NCBI GenBank assembly: GCA_012103455.1
Contig: WLWT01000002.1
Coordinates: 310,001 to 374,000, forward strand
Reading direction: 5' to 3'
Origin: Gammaproteobacteria bacterium
Lineage (GTDB): Bacteria > Pseudomonadota > Gammaproteobacteria > HK1
DNA length: 64,000 nucleotides
Part shown: piece after piece, positions 34,500 to 43,579 of the stretch
How the letters are laid out: every line of letters begins with the position of its first letter
Position numbering within the stretch: the stretch's first letter is position 1
Position numbers and translations under genes: made by a program
The notes under the pieces: generated by a model
What the model was told of the DNA's origin: nothing
Database searches by the model: none
What the model saw: only the letters and a program-made list of their open reading frames with translations

Positions 34500-35300
34500 G
34501 TGGACTGGCTGCAAATCACCATTTTGGCCATCACTCAAGGCGTTACCGAGTTCTTGCCTGTCTCCAGTTCGGCTCATCTGATCTTGGCGCCGATCGTGTT
34601 CGGGTGGGCCGATCAGGGACAGGCGTTCGATGTGGCGGTGCATGTGGGCACCCTGGTGGCGGTGGTGAGCTATTTTCACCGCGATCTGTTCACGATGGCA
34701 CGGGCCTGGGTGCGCTCCCTATATACCGGCGGGCGCACCGAGGACAGTCAATTGGCATGGGCGATTGTCTGGGGTACGGTGCCGGCCGCGCTTACCGGAT
34801 TGCTCGCTGGCGGTTTCATAGAAACTTATCTGCGCGCGCCGCTGATTATCGCCGGCACTACCGTCGGTTTCGGCATTTTGTTGGGATGGGCCGCATGGCA
34901 CGGCAAGGACAATGATCGCGGTACGGCCAGTATCGGCTGGCGCGATGTCGCCGTGATTGGCTTGGCGCAGTGTCTGGCGTTGATTCCCGGTACCTCGCGC
35001 TCTGGCATCACTATTACCGCTGGTTTGTTCATGCGACTGCGGCCGGCGGCGGCCGCGCGGTTTTCGTTCCTGCTCTCGATCCCGCTCATCGCAGCAGCCG
35101 GTGCGTTGCACACCTTGGGACTGATGCAACAGGGTGCGCAGGCCGATTGGGCCACTATTGCGCTAGGTGCGGTATTGGCGGCGGTGAGTGCGTTCGCTTG
35201 TATCCACGTGTTCCTGACGTTACTGGAGCGTATCGGTATGCTGCCGTTTATTGTCTACCGGTTGCTGCTCGGTGGTGTGTTATTGGCTCTATTCGTTTGA
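34500..35300 (+). CDS. uppP: Undecaprenyl-diphosphatase
   Basis: 266-residue polytopic membrane protein. ITQGVTEFLPVSSSAHLILA (catalytic Glu region) and LALIPGTSRSGITITAGLFM (the PGxSRSG motif) are the two BacA/UppP signatures. It recycles C55-PP to C55-P for peptidoglycan and O-antigen synthesis. Start is GTG. A typical length for the family. Confidence 0.94.
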   Translation: MDWLQITILAITQGVTEFLPVSSSAHLILAPIVFGWADQGQAFDVAVHVGTLVAVVSYFHRDLFTMARAWVRSLYTGGRTEDSQLAWAIVWGTVPAALTGLLAGGFIETYLRAPLIIAGTTVGFGILLGWAAWHGKDNDRGTASIGWRDVAVIGLAQCLALIPGTSRSGITITAGLFMRLRPAAAARFSFLLSIPLIAAAGALHTLGLMQQGAQADWATIALGAVLAAVSAFACIHVFLTLLERIGMLPFIVYRLLLGGVLLALFV

Positions 35301-35362
35301 ACGTTCCAAGTTACGCTTGGCGGTGGCGCGGAACCGCGCATTTCAGTATGGCTTAGAGGGGT

Positions 35363-36319
35363 TCAGTCGCGTCCTGCTGCGGTGCGAAATGCATCGTAAC
35401 GGGCTTGTTTTCGGTGCCCGCCAAGTATTTCGAGCACCGCTGATTCCAGGGAATGCCTGGTGATCCCCAGTTTTTCCAGATCGTTGCCATCGCAGATACT
35501 GGGTACTTGCATGGAGCGGTAGTTGTCCATGGTGAACAATTTGCCCGGGAGGTACTGCATCACTATCGCTTGGAGCCGCGACAAGCCGTTGCCTAACTCC
35601 CAGATGCTGCGCTCGTTGCCGGAGACTTCGCCGATATACCGCACTAGAGCGCTCAGGGTGTATTGCTTGGGGCCGCACAAACTGTAGGTTTGGCCATGGG
35701 TGCTTTTATCGGTGAGAGCATTGACCATCGCCGCTGCCACGTCGTCCACGAATACGGGGGCGAAGCGGGCGTTGGCGCAGGCCAGCGGGAATACCACCGG
35801 GGTCATAGCGAGCAACGTGGCGAAGCGGTTGATGAAGCTATCGCCGGCGCCGAATATGACTGAAGGTCTAAAGCAGGTGACGGCTAGGCCCGCCTCGATG
35901 CCCGCGTGGATGGCACGCTCGCCGGCCGCCTTCGTTTGCAGGTATCGGCTGGGCGCATCATTGGCGGCACCCAGGGCGCTGACATGCAACAATCTGTGGA
36001 TGTGGTTTTTGACGCAAGCTTTGACGATGCGTTCCGGCAAGGTGGCATGCACCGCTTTGAAATCCCCGGCCCGGCGCTCGTTAAGGATGCCTGCGGCGCT
36101 CACCACTGCGTCACAACCGGACAATTGCGCGGCCAACACCGCGTCGTCATGAACGTCTGCGTCTACCAATTCCAGGGTTGGGAACACGATCACGGCTTTG
36201 CTGCGTTCGCGGCGGCGGGTCAACAACTTAAGCGTATATCCGCGCCTCACGAACTCAGCGGCGAGATGACGTCCTAGAAAGCCGGTGCCGCCGATCATAG
36301 CGATAGTCTTAATAGGCAT
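35363..36319 (-). CDS. NAD(P)-binding NDUFA9-like epimerase-fold protein
   Basis: 318 residues from Met 36319: IAMIGGTGFLGRHLAAEFVR is the Rossmann GxxGxxG, SAAGILNERRAGDFKAVHAT and HVSALGAANDAPSRYLQTKA (modified YxxxK) follow, with the C-terminal region FTMDNYRSMQVPSICDGNDL. It fits the atypical SDR5-like family containing complex I NDUFA9 and bacterial ubiquinone-related relatives. The substrate is unknown. A longer frame to 36412 has no homologous support. It converges on uppP with 62 bp between the stops. Confidence 0.8.
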   Translation of the reverse strand: MPIKTIAMIGGTGFLGRHLAAEFVRRGYTLKLLTRRRERSKAVIVFPTLELVDADVHDDAVLAAQLSGCDAVVSAAGILNERRAGDFKAVHATLPERIVKACVKNHIHRLLHVSALGAANDAPSRYLQTKAAGERAIHAGIEAGLAVTCFRPSVIFGAGDSFINRFATLLAMTPVVFPLACANARFAPVFVDDVAAAMVNALTDKSTHGQTYSLCGPKQYTLSALVRYIGEVSGNERSIWELGNGLSRLQAIVMQYLPGKLFTMDNYRSMQVPSICDGNDLEKLGITRHSLESAVLEILGGHRKQARYDAFRTAAGRD

Positions 36320-36648
36320 AGTGTGGTCGGTTGTATATGGGCGCGGGGGGCGATTCTGTGCACCGCGTCCGCAGCGGTCAAGAGTAGGGCGCAGCAGCCG
36401 TTGCTCGAGCATGGAGGATCACGCTTTCGACAGGCGCCTTGCCAAACGGTTCTGTCGGGTTTTGCGCTGGCCGGTAGTTGCCGGCAAAGTGGTATGATTT
36501 TCTCCGTTATGCTTTGGTTGAGTGTGCGGTGGTAAGCGCCAGCTACACTCAAATGCATGGCCGGTAGGCTAGAGGACGCCTCTAAAAATAGTAATTTTTT
36601 CGTGAGTGCAAGGAAGCGCCGCGCGCAGAACCGCAGTGTATAGGTGAT

Positions 36649-37929
36649 CACTGCTGTCCCACAAACTTTTGAATGAGCTTAGAATCAAAGACTATTCTGC
36701 GCTAATTTGTTAGAATAGAGGTCCAGAATATCTTTCAATATCAACAGGATAATAGCCTTGAGTCACAGTAACAGCGTATTTTCACAGCTGCTAAAACTGA
36801 TTTCTAGACATGAATTTGAAACCCTTGCAAAGACCCACCATAAAGGCCGTGTATTGAGGACAATGTCACGCTGGTCACAGTTTGTGGCGTTGAGTTTTGC
36901 CCAACTCGCCGGTCGCTGTAGTTTGCGAGATATTGTCAGCAATCTGGATAAACAACGCCGCAAAAGTTACCATTTGGGTATCGGTAAGGTCAGTCGAAGT
37001 TCTCTGGCTCGTGTTAACGAGCAACAGCCTTATCAACTCTACGAAGGATTATTTTGGAAGCTGCTGGCACGATGTCAAAGCTTGGCGCCTAGGCATGGGT
37101 TTCGTTTTAAAAATAAGCTTTATTCCTTGGATGCATCGACCATTGATTTATGCTTATCACTATTTCCTTGGGCCAAATTTCGCAAGACCAAAGGCGCGAT
37201 TAAACTACATGTTGGTCTGGACCATGATGGTTTTTTACCGGTCTTTATGACTATTACCGAAGGCAAACAACAAGATATTACACAAGGCCGTAGTTTAGAA
37301 CTGGATGCGGGTTCTATTGTGGTGTTTGATCGTGGCTATACGGACTTCACGTGGTTTAACTGGCTCAATTCAAAGGGGATTTATTTTGTCACCCGGTTGA
37401 AAGCCAATACAAAATACCGAGTGATTTCTCGCCATCCGGTGAATAAAGAGCAGGGCATTACCTCAGATCAGACGCTGATTTTAACGGGCCCTAAAGCCGA
37501 TACCTGTCCGATTAAGTTGCGCCGGATGGGTTATCGGGACCCACAGACCGGCAAGCATTACGTCTTTCTCACCCATCAATTCGAATTGACTGCCAAAACC
37601 ATTGCAGATATTTATAAGTCGCGTTGGCAAATTGAGTTATTTTTCAAATGCATCAAACAAAATTTGAAGATTAAGTCATTCGTAGGGACGTCAAAAAATG
37701 CTGTCATGACTCAAATATGGGTCGCTATGTGTATGTGTTTAATGGTTGCTTACCTGAAATTCTGTAGCAAACTCGATTTAAGCATTCAACAGATTATTCG
37801 ACTCTTTCAAGTCAATTTATTTGAGCGAAGAGACCTGTGGGGACTACTCAAAGGAGACCCTCCAGGCCCTATTGAAACTCAGGTCCAGATACAGTTTACA
37901 TTCTCATGAAAGTTTATGGGACAGCAGTG
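36649..37929 (+). mobile_element. Intact IS4-family element
   Basis: 1281 bp with inverted ends CACTGCTGTCCCACAAAC... and ...GTTTATGGGACAGCAGTG (one mismatch over 21 bp) and an exact 9-bp target duplication ataggtgat (36640-36648, 37930-37938). The fragment at 1765 and the 141-bp MITE at 969 share its ends. Undamaged ends, duplication and gene suggest recent movement. Confidence 0.93.
36758..37909 (+). CDS. IS4-family transposase (DUF4372 plus DDE domain)
   Basis: 383 residues, TTG start with AGGAT 9 bases upstream. The N-terminal DUF4372-type region is HSNSVFSQLLKLISRHEFET. The DDE core has SLDASTIDLCLSLFPWAKF (first Asp), IVVFDRGYTDFTWF (second Asp), and YKSRWQIELFFKCIKQNLK, which shows the IS4 Y(2)R(3)E(6)K signature with the catalytic Glu. 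No stop or shift is visible, so it is probably functional. Confidence 0.93.
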   Translation: MSHSNSVFSQLLKLISRHEFETLAKTHHKGRVLRTMSRWSQFVALSFAQLAGRCSLRDIVSNLDKQRRKSYHLGIGKVSRSSLARVNEQQPYQLYEGLFWKLLARCQSLAPRHGFRFKNKLYSLDASTIDLCLSLFPWAKFRKTKGAIKLHVGLDHDGFLPVFMTITEGKQQDITQGRSLELDAGSIVVFDRGYTDFTWFNWLNSKGIYFVTRLKANTKYRVISRHPVNKEQGITSDQTLILTGPKADTCPIKLRRMGYRDPQTGKHYVFLTHQFELTAKTIADIYKSRWQIELFFKCIKQNLKIKSFVGTSKNAVMTQIWVAMCMCLMVAYLKFCSKLDLSIQQIIRLFQVNLFERRDLWGLLKGDPPGPIETQVQIQFTFS

Positions 37930-38144
37930 ATAGGTGATACATGAGGATTCGAGCACGGAGCTGACGCCGCAATCGCGGAAAAAGTGCATTTTTAGAGGTG
38001 CCCTAGAGATTGTCCGTAGACTATTGGGAGGATACTGGCGTGGATGTTGAAATGGCCGGCCAGCGTACCGGTCGCCGTAGTGATTTCGCCATAGCGATGT
38101 GCTTTATAGTGACTCGCCTTAACGATTCGATGGAGGTTTAGGTC

Positions 38145-38366
38145 ATGGCACCTAGTTGGGTTCAATTGTTGATTGTGTTGGTCATCGTGTTGCTCATCTT
38201 CGGCACCAAGAAGTTGCGCAACGCGGGTGGGGATCTGGGCGGTGCGATTCGCAACTTCAAAGCGGCGATGAGAAGTGGTAAAGAAAACGCTGATGATGCC
38301 GACAAGCTGGAGAATCAGGCTGCTGTCATCGAGGGAGAGGCGCGTAAGGAGCGCGACAAGGCCTGA
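38145..38366 (+). CDS. tatA: Sec-independent translocase subunit TatA
   Basis: 73 residues: a short N-terminal membrane helix (APSWVQLLIVLVIVLLIFGT), the FGTKKLR hinge, an amphipathic helix and a charged tail. TatA multimers form the translocation pathway for folded twin-arginine proteins. GGAGG lies at 38132 before the ATG. It heads tatABC. The IS4-containing repeat lies 140 bp upstream, so its promoter must lie in that short gap or in the repeat. Confidence 0.93.
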   Translation: MAPSWVQLLIVLVIVLLIFGTKKLRNAGGDLGGAIRNFKAAMRSGKENADDADKLENQAAVIEGEARKERDKA

Positions 38367-38393
38367 AGTTCAGCGTCGCTACCGGCGTAGACC

Positions 38394-39050
38394 ATGGATA
38401 TAGGCTTTCAGGAAATCGCCCTTATCACCGTTATCGGATTGGTGGTAATAGGTCCTGAGCGCTTGCCTAAAGTGGCGCGTACCATCGGTTTATACATGGG
38501 ACGGTTGCGGCGCATGGTGAGCGAAGTGCGCGCTGATGTAGAGCAGCAACTGCATGCCGCGGAGTTCAAGCAAGAGTTCAAAGAATCCGGTGCCATGGAC
38601 GAGATCCAGGAGTTGGCCCGGGAGACTCAAAATAGCTATGAACAGGCCCGTGATTCCTTGATGGCGACGAGTGGCAGCGTCGAGGCCGCCGTAGAAGAGA
38701 CCAAACAAGAAGTGCAGGGCGTACCGCCTGCGATGGAATCGGAGCTGGGTTCAAGCGATGGGATCATCAATGCGGTTAAGCGCCAAGATGGTGCGGCCGA
38801 GGACGTTGCTGTAGAGGGAGCCACAACGGATGGCGCCGCGGTCTTGGATGAACCGGCCGATTCCATTGAGGGCCATTCCATTGGGGCCCATTCTATTGGG
38901 GCCGCTGCAACTGGGAGCGACTCCTGCGGGGTTAACCCCGCGGACCTAAACCCTGAAATAGGCCCCGGGCCTAGCTCTGAGCAGCAACAGCTATCCACGG
39001 ACGCCCAAGTCGCGCAAACTCAAACCTCAGGGGCGCAGCGTGTCGGATAA
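38394..39050 (+). CDS. tatB: Sec-independent translocase subunit TatB
   Basis: 218 residues. MDIGFQEIALITVIGLVVIG is the membrane helix and GPERLPKVARTIGLYMGRLR the diagnostic hinge and amphipathic helix. TatB with TatC binds twin-arginine signals. The long acidic C-terminal tail is low in complexity, with an IGAHSIGAAATG-type repetition (SIEGHSIGAHSIGA), longer than in E. coli TatB. It overlaps tatC by 11 bp. Confidence 0.93.
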   Translation: MDIGFQEIALITVIGLVVIGPERLPKVARTIGLYMGRLRRMVSEVRADVEQQLHAAEFKQEFKESGAMDEIQELARETQNSYEQARDSLMATSGSVEAAVEETKQEVQGVPPAMESELGSSDGIINAVKRQDGAAEDVAVEGATTDGAAVLDEPADSIEGHSIGAHSIGAAATGSDSCGVNPADLNPEIGPGPSSEQQQLSTDAQVAQTQTSGAQRVG

Positions 39051-39894
39051 CCCTGAGGCGGAAATGACATTTGTGGAGCATCTGATAGAACTCCGCGACA
39101 GATTGCTCAGGGTCATCATTTCCATTCTGGTGGTGTTGCTTTGCGCGGCGCCGTTCGCCAACGATTTGTATAGCATTCTCGCCGAGCCGTTGACCTCGGT
39201 CTTGCCGGAAGGCACCAGTATGGTGGCGATTAAAGTGGCATCGCCCTTTTTGGCGCCGTTCAAGATGGTGTTATGGCTGGCCATCTTTTTGAGTGTTCCG
39301 GTCATATTGTATCAGGGTTGGGCATTTGTTGCGCCTGGGCTCTATCAGCACGAGAAGAAGCTCGTGTTGCCGCTGGCCATTACCAGTACTTTTTTGTTCT
39401 ATCTAGGCATGGCGTTCGCATATTTCGTGGTGTTCCCGCTGGTATTCCCATTCTTGGTGGGGTATGCGGCGGAGGGTGTTACCGTCGCCACCGATATCTC
39501 CGCCTACCTCGATTTCGTCATTACCATTTTCTTCGCTTTCGGAATCGCTTTCGAGGTGCCGGTCGCTACGATTATTCTGTGCTGGGCCGGTATCACTACG
39601 CCCGACGATTTAGTCGCTAAACGCCCATACATCATCGTCGGTGCATTCGTTATCGGCATGTTCTTGACCCCGCCCGATATGATCTCGCAAACATTGCTGG
39701 CGCTACCTATGTGGGGTTTGTTTGAACTCGGTGTCATCATCGCCCGCTACTATGTGAAGCAGAGCGAAGAACCGGATAGATATGCCCACCTGCCGGATGC
39801 GGATTGGGATGAAGAGGAGCATGATCCGGAAGATGACTGGGACGATGATGACGAGAAGGTTGACGAGACCAAAAACGTGAAGACGCCCACCTGA
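39040..39894 (+). CDS. tatC: Sec-independent translocase subunit TatC
   Basis: 284 residues with six membrane helices. MTFVEHLIELRDRLLRVIIS is the conserved N-terminal block, FLAPFKMVLWLAIFLSVPVI and LFYLGMAFAYFVVFPLVFPF follow, and TPPDMISQTLLALPMWGLFE is typical. GTG start overlapping tatB suggests translational coupling. The last 45 residues are strongly acidic (DDWDDDDEKVDE), a tail not needed by the core family. Confidence 0.95.
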   Translation: MSDNPEAEMTFVEHLIELRDRLLRVIISILVVLLCAAPFANDLYSILAEPLTSVLPEGTSMVAIKVASPFLAPFKMVLWLAIFLSVPVILYQGWAFVAPGLYQHEKKLVLPLAITSTFLFYLGMAFAYFVVFPLVFPFLVGYAAEGVTVATDISAYLDFVITIFFAFGIAFEVPVATIILCWAGITTPDDLVAKRPYIIVGAFVIGMFLTPPDMISQTLLALPMWGLFELGVIIARYYVKQSEEPDRYAHLPDADWDEEEHDPEDDWDDDDEKVDETKNVKTPT

Positions 39895-40022
39895 ACGGCT
39901 TCGCTTCAGGGCTCCTTCCGATTTAAGCGCTCTCGCCGGTCCGGATGTGTGAGTTCTGCTCGGCGTTAAAGCGGTATTGAATATCCACCGCGCCGCTTTT
40001 GAATGGGCCGCCTTGGAATAGA

Positions 40023-40162
40023 GGGCACCTCTAAAAAATGCACTTTTTCCGCGATTGCGGCGTCGGCGCCGTGCCCGAATCCTCAGATATGACCTATACA
40101 CTGCGGTTGTTCGCGCGTGTTCCCTTGCACTCACGAAAAAATGACTATTTTTAGCGGTGCCC
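40023..40162 (+). mobile_element. 140-bp repeat (MITE-like), complete copy
   Basis: Ends gggcacctctaaaaaatg... and ...actatttttagcggtgccc; flanks taga and ttga differ by one base. It follows tatC and may end its transcript by its internal hairpins. Confidence 0.88.
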
Positions 40163-40245
40163 TTGAGCCGGATCTAGACCGTACGTCGGTTCATTCAAGA
40201 TGATGATGGTTGGATGATGGATAGGGTTGTTTCACCTGGCCAACC

Positions 40246-40270
40246 AAAAAGGCGGCTAACACAAGCCGCC
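40246..40270 (-). terminator. Rho-independent terminator after rpmG
   Basis: Minus strand: GGCGGCT, a 6-nt loop TGTGTT, AGCCGCC, then five T. A perfect 7-bp stem 44 bases past the rpmG stop. Confidence 0.88.
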
Positions 40271-40313
40271 CGTGGAGTCCGTAGCGTAAGTTCTGATCGC
40301 TGAACAGGGCGGA

Positions 40314-40469
40314 TTACTTGATTTTGGCTTCTTTGTAGATGACGTGTTTGCGCACGACCGGATCAAATTTCTTCATCTCGATTTTGTCGGGAGTAGTGCG
40401 TTTGTTCTTCGTGGTCGTGTAGTAGTGACCTGTTCCAGCGCTGGAGACCAGCTTGATTTTGTCGCGCAT
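40314..40469 (-). CDS. rpmG: 50S ribosomal protein L33
   Basis: 51 residues: MRDKIKLVSSAGTGHYYTTT, then KNKRTTPDKIEMKKFDPVVR and KHVIYKEAKIK. A strong ribosome site AGGAGG precedes the ATG. This is the cysteine-free form of L33 (no zinc ribbon), as in enterobacteria. It pairs with rpmB upstream, the conserved rpmB-rpmG order, and is followed by a good terminator. Confidence 0.96.
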   Translation of the reverse strand: MRDKIKLVSSAGTGHYYTTTKNKRTTPDKIEMKKFDPVVRKHVIYKEAKIK

Positions 40470-40527
40470 TACACAATCCTCCTACGGACGGTTAGCATCA
40501 GGCGATTATAGCGAATCCAATCCGGTT

Positions 40528-40586
40528 GGTGTGAACAGCCGGTGGTGTGAACAGCCAGTGGTGTGAACAGCCAATGGTGTGAACAG
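40528..40586 (+). repeat. 16-bp tandem repeat between rpmG and rpmB
   Basis: Units ggtgtgaacagccggt, ...cagt, ...caat and a partial fourth: 3.7 copies with changes only in the last three bases. It lies in the rpmB-rpmG spacer and is presumably within their shared transcript. Confidence 0.9.
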
Positions 40587-40626
40587 ATTTAGATGTCGCC
40601 GTATCATTTGAGCCTTGGGGTCAGCG

Positions 40627-40863
40627 TCAGACCTTGACGCCCTTGGCTTTCAGCTCTGCCAGTACGGTTTCTATGCCTTTTTTATCGACAATACGCAGAC
40701 CCTGGGAGGATACCCGCAAACTTATCCAGCGCTTTTCGTTTTCAAGCCAGAATCTGCGTCTGTGCAAATTCGGCAAGAAACGCCGGCGGGTTTTGTTGTT
40801 GGCGTGAGATACATTATTTCCAGAGGCCGGACGCTTACCGGTAACCTGGCACACTCTTGACAT
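40627..40863 (-). CDS. rpmB: 50S ribosomal protein L28
   Basis: 78 residues from Met 40863: MSRVCQVTGKRPASGNNVSH, then ANNKTRRRFLPNLHRRRFWL and a tail ending LAELKAKGVKV. The SRVCQVTGKRP start and NNKTRRRFxPN block are diagnostic. A longer frame to 40920 lacks support. Upstream neighbour is radC on the same strand. Confidence 0.96.
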   Translation of the reverse strand: MSRVCQVTGKRPASGNNVSHANNKTRRRFLPNLHRRRFWLENEKRWISLRVSSQGLRIVDKKGIETVLAELKAKGVKV

Positions 40864-40963
40864 GACGGTTTTGCTCTTCTGGACTGTTCGGGCTGGGAAC
40901 TGGTAGCACTGACTAAACAAGCTAGCTTAGCAGGATGGACTGTTGTGGACAAGACTGGCCTGC

Positions 40964-41638
40964 TTACATGAGGCCGTATTCGGCGAGAGAAGCCGGAGCG
41001 CCATCGCCGATCACGAAATGATCCAGCACACGTACGTCAATCAGTTCTAGAGCGTCTTTTAGCTGACGGGTTATGGCAGCGTCGGATTCACTCGGTTCGG
41101 TCATGCCCGAGGGATGATTATGGGCGAGGATGACGGCGGCAGCGTTGTGGCTAAGGGCCCGCTTGACCACTTCCCTAGGATGTACGCTGGCACAGTTGAT
41201 GGTGCCCCTGAACATCTCTTCGAAGCAGATGACGCGGTGGCGTGTATCGAGGAATAAACAGGCGAAGACTTCGTTAGGGTAGTTGCGCATGCGCGCCGAT
41301 AAGAACTGGGCGGTGTCGCGGGGCGATTGCAACTGCGTGCCACGCTTTATGTCTTCGGCGAAATAGCGCCGGGCGAGTTCCAAGGCGGCGACCAAGGAGG
41401 CCGCTTTGCTCAGACCTAGGCCGGGTGTGTGCTGCAAGTCCGCGAGCCCAAGATCAAGTGTTCGGCGCAGGCCGCCGTAGCGATTCAGCACCCCGCGGGC
41501 GAGGTCCATAGCGTTGGTACCCGCGGTGCCGGTGCGCAATACGATGGCGAGCAACTCCGCATCGCTCAGCGCGTCGGCGCCCCGTTCGGCAAGTTTCTCT
41601 CGCGGCCGCTCGGATCTGACCCAATCTCGTATCTTCAC
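40964..41638 (-). CDS. radC: RadC-family JAMM protein
   Basis: 224 residues. The N-terminal helix-hairpin-helix-like part is RPREKLAERGADALSDAELL. The C-terminal JAMM metal site is in VILAHNHPSGMTEPSESDAA (HxHPSGx...SxxD). Despite its name, a direct DNA-repair role is doubtful. It is divergent from coaBC, the conserved gammaproteobacterial arrangement. Confidence 0.92.
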   Translation of the reverse strand: MKIRDWVRSERPREKLAERGADALSDAELLAIVLRTGTAGTNAMDLARGVLNRYGGLRRTLDLGLADLQHTPGLGLSKAASLVAALELARRYFAEDIKRGTQLQSPRDTAQFLSARMRNYPNEVFACLFLDTRHRVICFEEMFRGTINCASVHPREVVKRALSHNAAAVILAHNHPSGMTEPSESDAAITRQLKDALELIDVRVLDHFVIGDGAPASLAEYGLM

Positions 41639-41807
41639 TTTATCTCCTTGTGTGGCTGCACTCGTATCCGTACTGCGCTATCTAAGCTAAAACCATAGGG
41701 CCGAGATTAAATATGGCCAGTGCCATATGAGCCAGGACCGTGGCCGCGCGTGGTTATGCGGGATATGGTTCTGTCATAAGGCTTCGTCGGCGTACACTGT
41801 AGGGGCT

Positions 41808-43037
41808 ATGAGAGATTCATCCAAGTGTCGTGTACTGCTTGGCGTAAGCGGCGGGATTGCGGCCTACAAATCAGCGGAGTTGGTACGCCGCTTGAGCGAT
41901 GCTGGGGCGCAAGTACGGGTAGTGCTTACTCATTCCGCCCAGGCGTTCGTATCGCCACTCACGCTGCAAGCGGTATCGGCCAATCCGGTGCACCGGGACG
42001 TGCTGGACGAGGCGGCGGAAGCTGCCATGGGACATATCGAGCTTGCCCGGTGGGCCGATCTGGTGCTCATCGCGCCCGCTACCGCCCATATTCTGGCGCG
42101 CATCGCCCATGGTTTGGCGGACGATCTCTTAACCACCATTTGTCTGGCAACCGAGGCCCCTATCGTGGTGGCCCCGGCCATGAATCAGCAGATGTGGCAA
42201 GCACCCGCCACCCAGGCCAATATGGACGTGTTACGTGGCCGTGGTGTTCATATCCTGGGACCTGGTACCGGATCGCAAGCCTGCGGCGAAGTAGGACCTG
42301 GGCGTTTGTTGGAGCCCGATGTGCTGGCCAAAGCCGCGTTGGCGGTGATACCGCGCCGCCAAGGCGCACTGGCGGGACAGCGGGTACTCGTTACCGCAGG
42401 CCCCACCCGCGAAGCGCTAGACCCGGTGCGCTTCATCAGCAACCACAGCTCGGGCAAGATGGGCTATGCCGTAGCCGAGGCCGCGGCGGTGCAAGGGGCT
42501 CACGTCACTTTGGTCTCCGGCCCTACCCATTTATCCATACCCGCGGGCGTCGAGCGCGTGGACGTCGTATGTGCCAAGGATATGTTCGAAGCGGTGATGG
42601 CTAGGGCTGCGCACTGTGACATTTTCATTGCCGCGGCGGCGGTTGCTGATTACACGCCGCGCGTAGTGGCGGCATCGAAGATCAAGAAAAAAGACGATGT
42701 ACTTAGTCTGGAACTTACAAAGACCCGGGACATCTGCGCCGAGGTAGGACACCTTGAAGGGGGCCCTTTCACTGTCGGCTTCGCCGCGGAAACCGATGAT
42801 CTGAAAGCCAATGCGCTGGGTAAATTAGAGCGCAAAGGTATCGACATGATAGCGGCGAATCAGGTGGGTGCCGGCCAAGGTTTCGAAGCCGATGTCAACG
42901 CGCTGGATGTGTACTGGCCTAGCGGGTATAGCCGTATCGATCCGGCACTCAAGCAGGTGGTGGCATATGCGCTGTGGGACATCATCATAGAGCGTATGCG
43001 GGCCGGTGGACGATTGCTGTCCGAGGCGGCGCGATGA
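41808..43037 (+). CDS. coaBC: Bifunctional phosphopantothenoylcysteine synthetase/decarboxylase
   Basis: 409 residues from Met 41808 (AGGGG close upstream). The CoaC half has LLGVSGGIAAYKSAELVRRL (flavin binding), the catalytic His in ASGxxH-like GHIELARWADL, and PAMNQQMWQAPATQAN. The CoaB half has VLVTAGPTREALDPVRFISN and HSSGKMGYAVAEAAAVQGAH. It makes 4'-phosphopantetheine for coenzyme A. Its stop overlaps the dut start (ATGA). Confidence 0.95.
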   Translation: MRDSSKCRVLLGVSGGIAAYKSAELVRRLSDAGAQVRVVLTHSAQAFVSPLTLQAVSANPVHRDVLDEAAEAAMGHIELARWADLVLIAPATAHILARIAHGLADDLLTTICLATEAPIVVAPAMNQQMWQAPATQANMDVLRGRGVHILGPGTGSQACGEVGPGRLLEPDVLAKAALAVIPRRQGALAGQRVLVTAGPTREALDPVRFISNHSSGKMGYAVAEAAAVQGAHVTLVSGPTHLSIPAGVERVDVVCAKDMFEAVMARAAHCDIFIAAAAVADYTPRVVAASKIKKKDDVLSLELTKTRDICAEVGHLEGGPFTVGFAAETDDLKANALGKLERKGIDMIAANQVGAGQGFEADVNALDVYWPSGYSRIDPALKQVVAYALWDIIIERMRAGGRLLSEAAR

Positions 43038-43489
43038 CACGCATTCGACTCAAGGTGCTCGATGAGCGAATCGGTACGGATTACGCGCTGCCTGACTATG
43101 CAACCGAGGGCGCTGCGGGGATCGATCTGCGGGCCATGATAGATAACCCCATTGCACTTATGCCGGGGGCGGTGGAGCTACTGCCGACTGGCATCGCCGT
43201 ATACATTGCAGATCAGAGTTTGGCGGCCGTGTTGCTGCCCCGGTCCGGCTTGGGGCACAAACACGGTATCGTTCTCGGCAATCTGGTAGGGCTGATAGAT
43301 TCTGACTATCAAGGACAGGTTATGGTGTCGTGTTGGAATCGTGGCAATGAGTCTTTTAGCATCCAGCCGGGCGAGCGCATCGCTCAAATGGTTTTCGTTC
43401 CTGTGGTGAGGGCGCAATTCGAGGTAGTAACAGAGTTTGAGGAAAGCATAAGAGGTGCAGGTGGTTTTGGCCATACTGGCCAACGTTGA
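43034..43489 (+). CDS. dut: dUTP diphosphatase
   Basis: 151 residues. The five trimeric dUTPase motifs are visible: AGIDLRAM, PRSGLGHKHGI, GLIDSDYQGQV, GERIAQMVFVPV and the glycine-rich C-terminal RGAGGFGHTG. It converts dUTP to dUMP. Starts inside the coaBC stop, so is probably translationally coupled. Confidence 0.96.
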   Translation: MTRIRLKVLDERIGTDYALPDYATEGAAGIDLRAMIDNPIALMPGAVELLPTGIAVYIADQSLAAVLLPRSGLGHKHGIVLGNLVGLIDSDYQGQVMVSCWNRGNESFSIQPGERIAQMVFVPVVRAQFEVVTEFEESIRGAGGFGHTGQR

Positions 43490-43579
43490 TGGCGCACTCC
43501 ACACTCCCCGATGCCGTCTCCAAGTTAAACAGGACGCAGCACGAATGCATCTTCCAGTCGTTTCTACCCGCAGCGCAGT

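Larger units (their letters stand above)
36574..38003 (-). mobile_element. 140-bp repeat (MITE-like) interrupted by the IS4 element
   Basis: The two halves are 36574-36648 and 37930-38003. Outer flanks taga (36570-36573 and 38004-38007) are the 4-bp target duplication of the repeat. The IS4-family element with its 9-bp duplication ataggtgat lies exactly at the repeat's centre, so the repeat arrived first. Confidence 0.93.

Noticed and set aside
40528..40586. CRISPR-like array
   Set aside because: Units are contiguous with no spacers, and no cas genes are present in the window.
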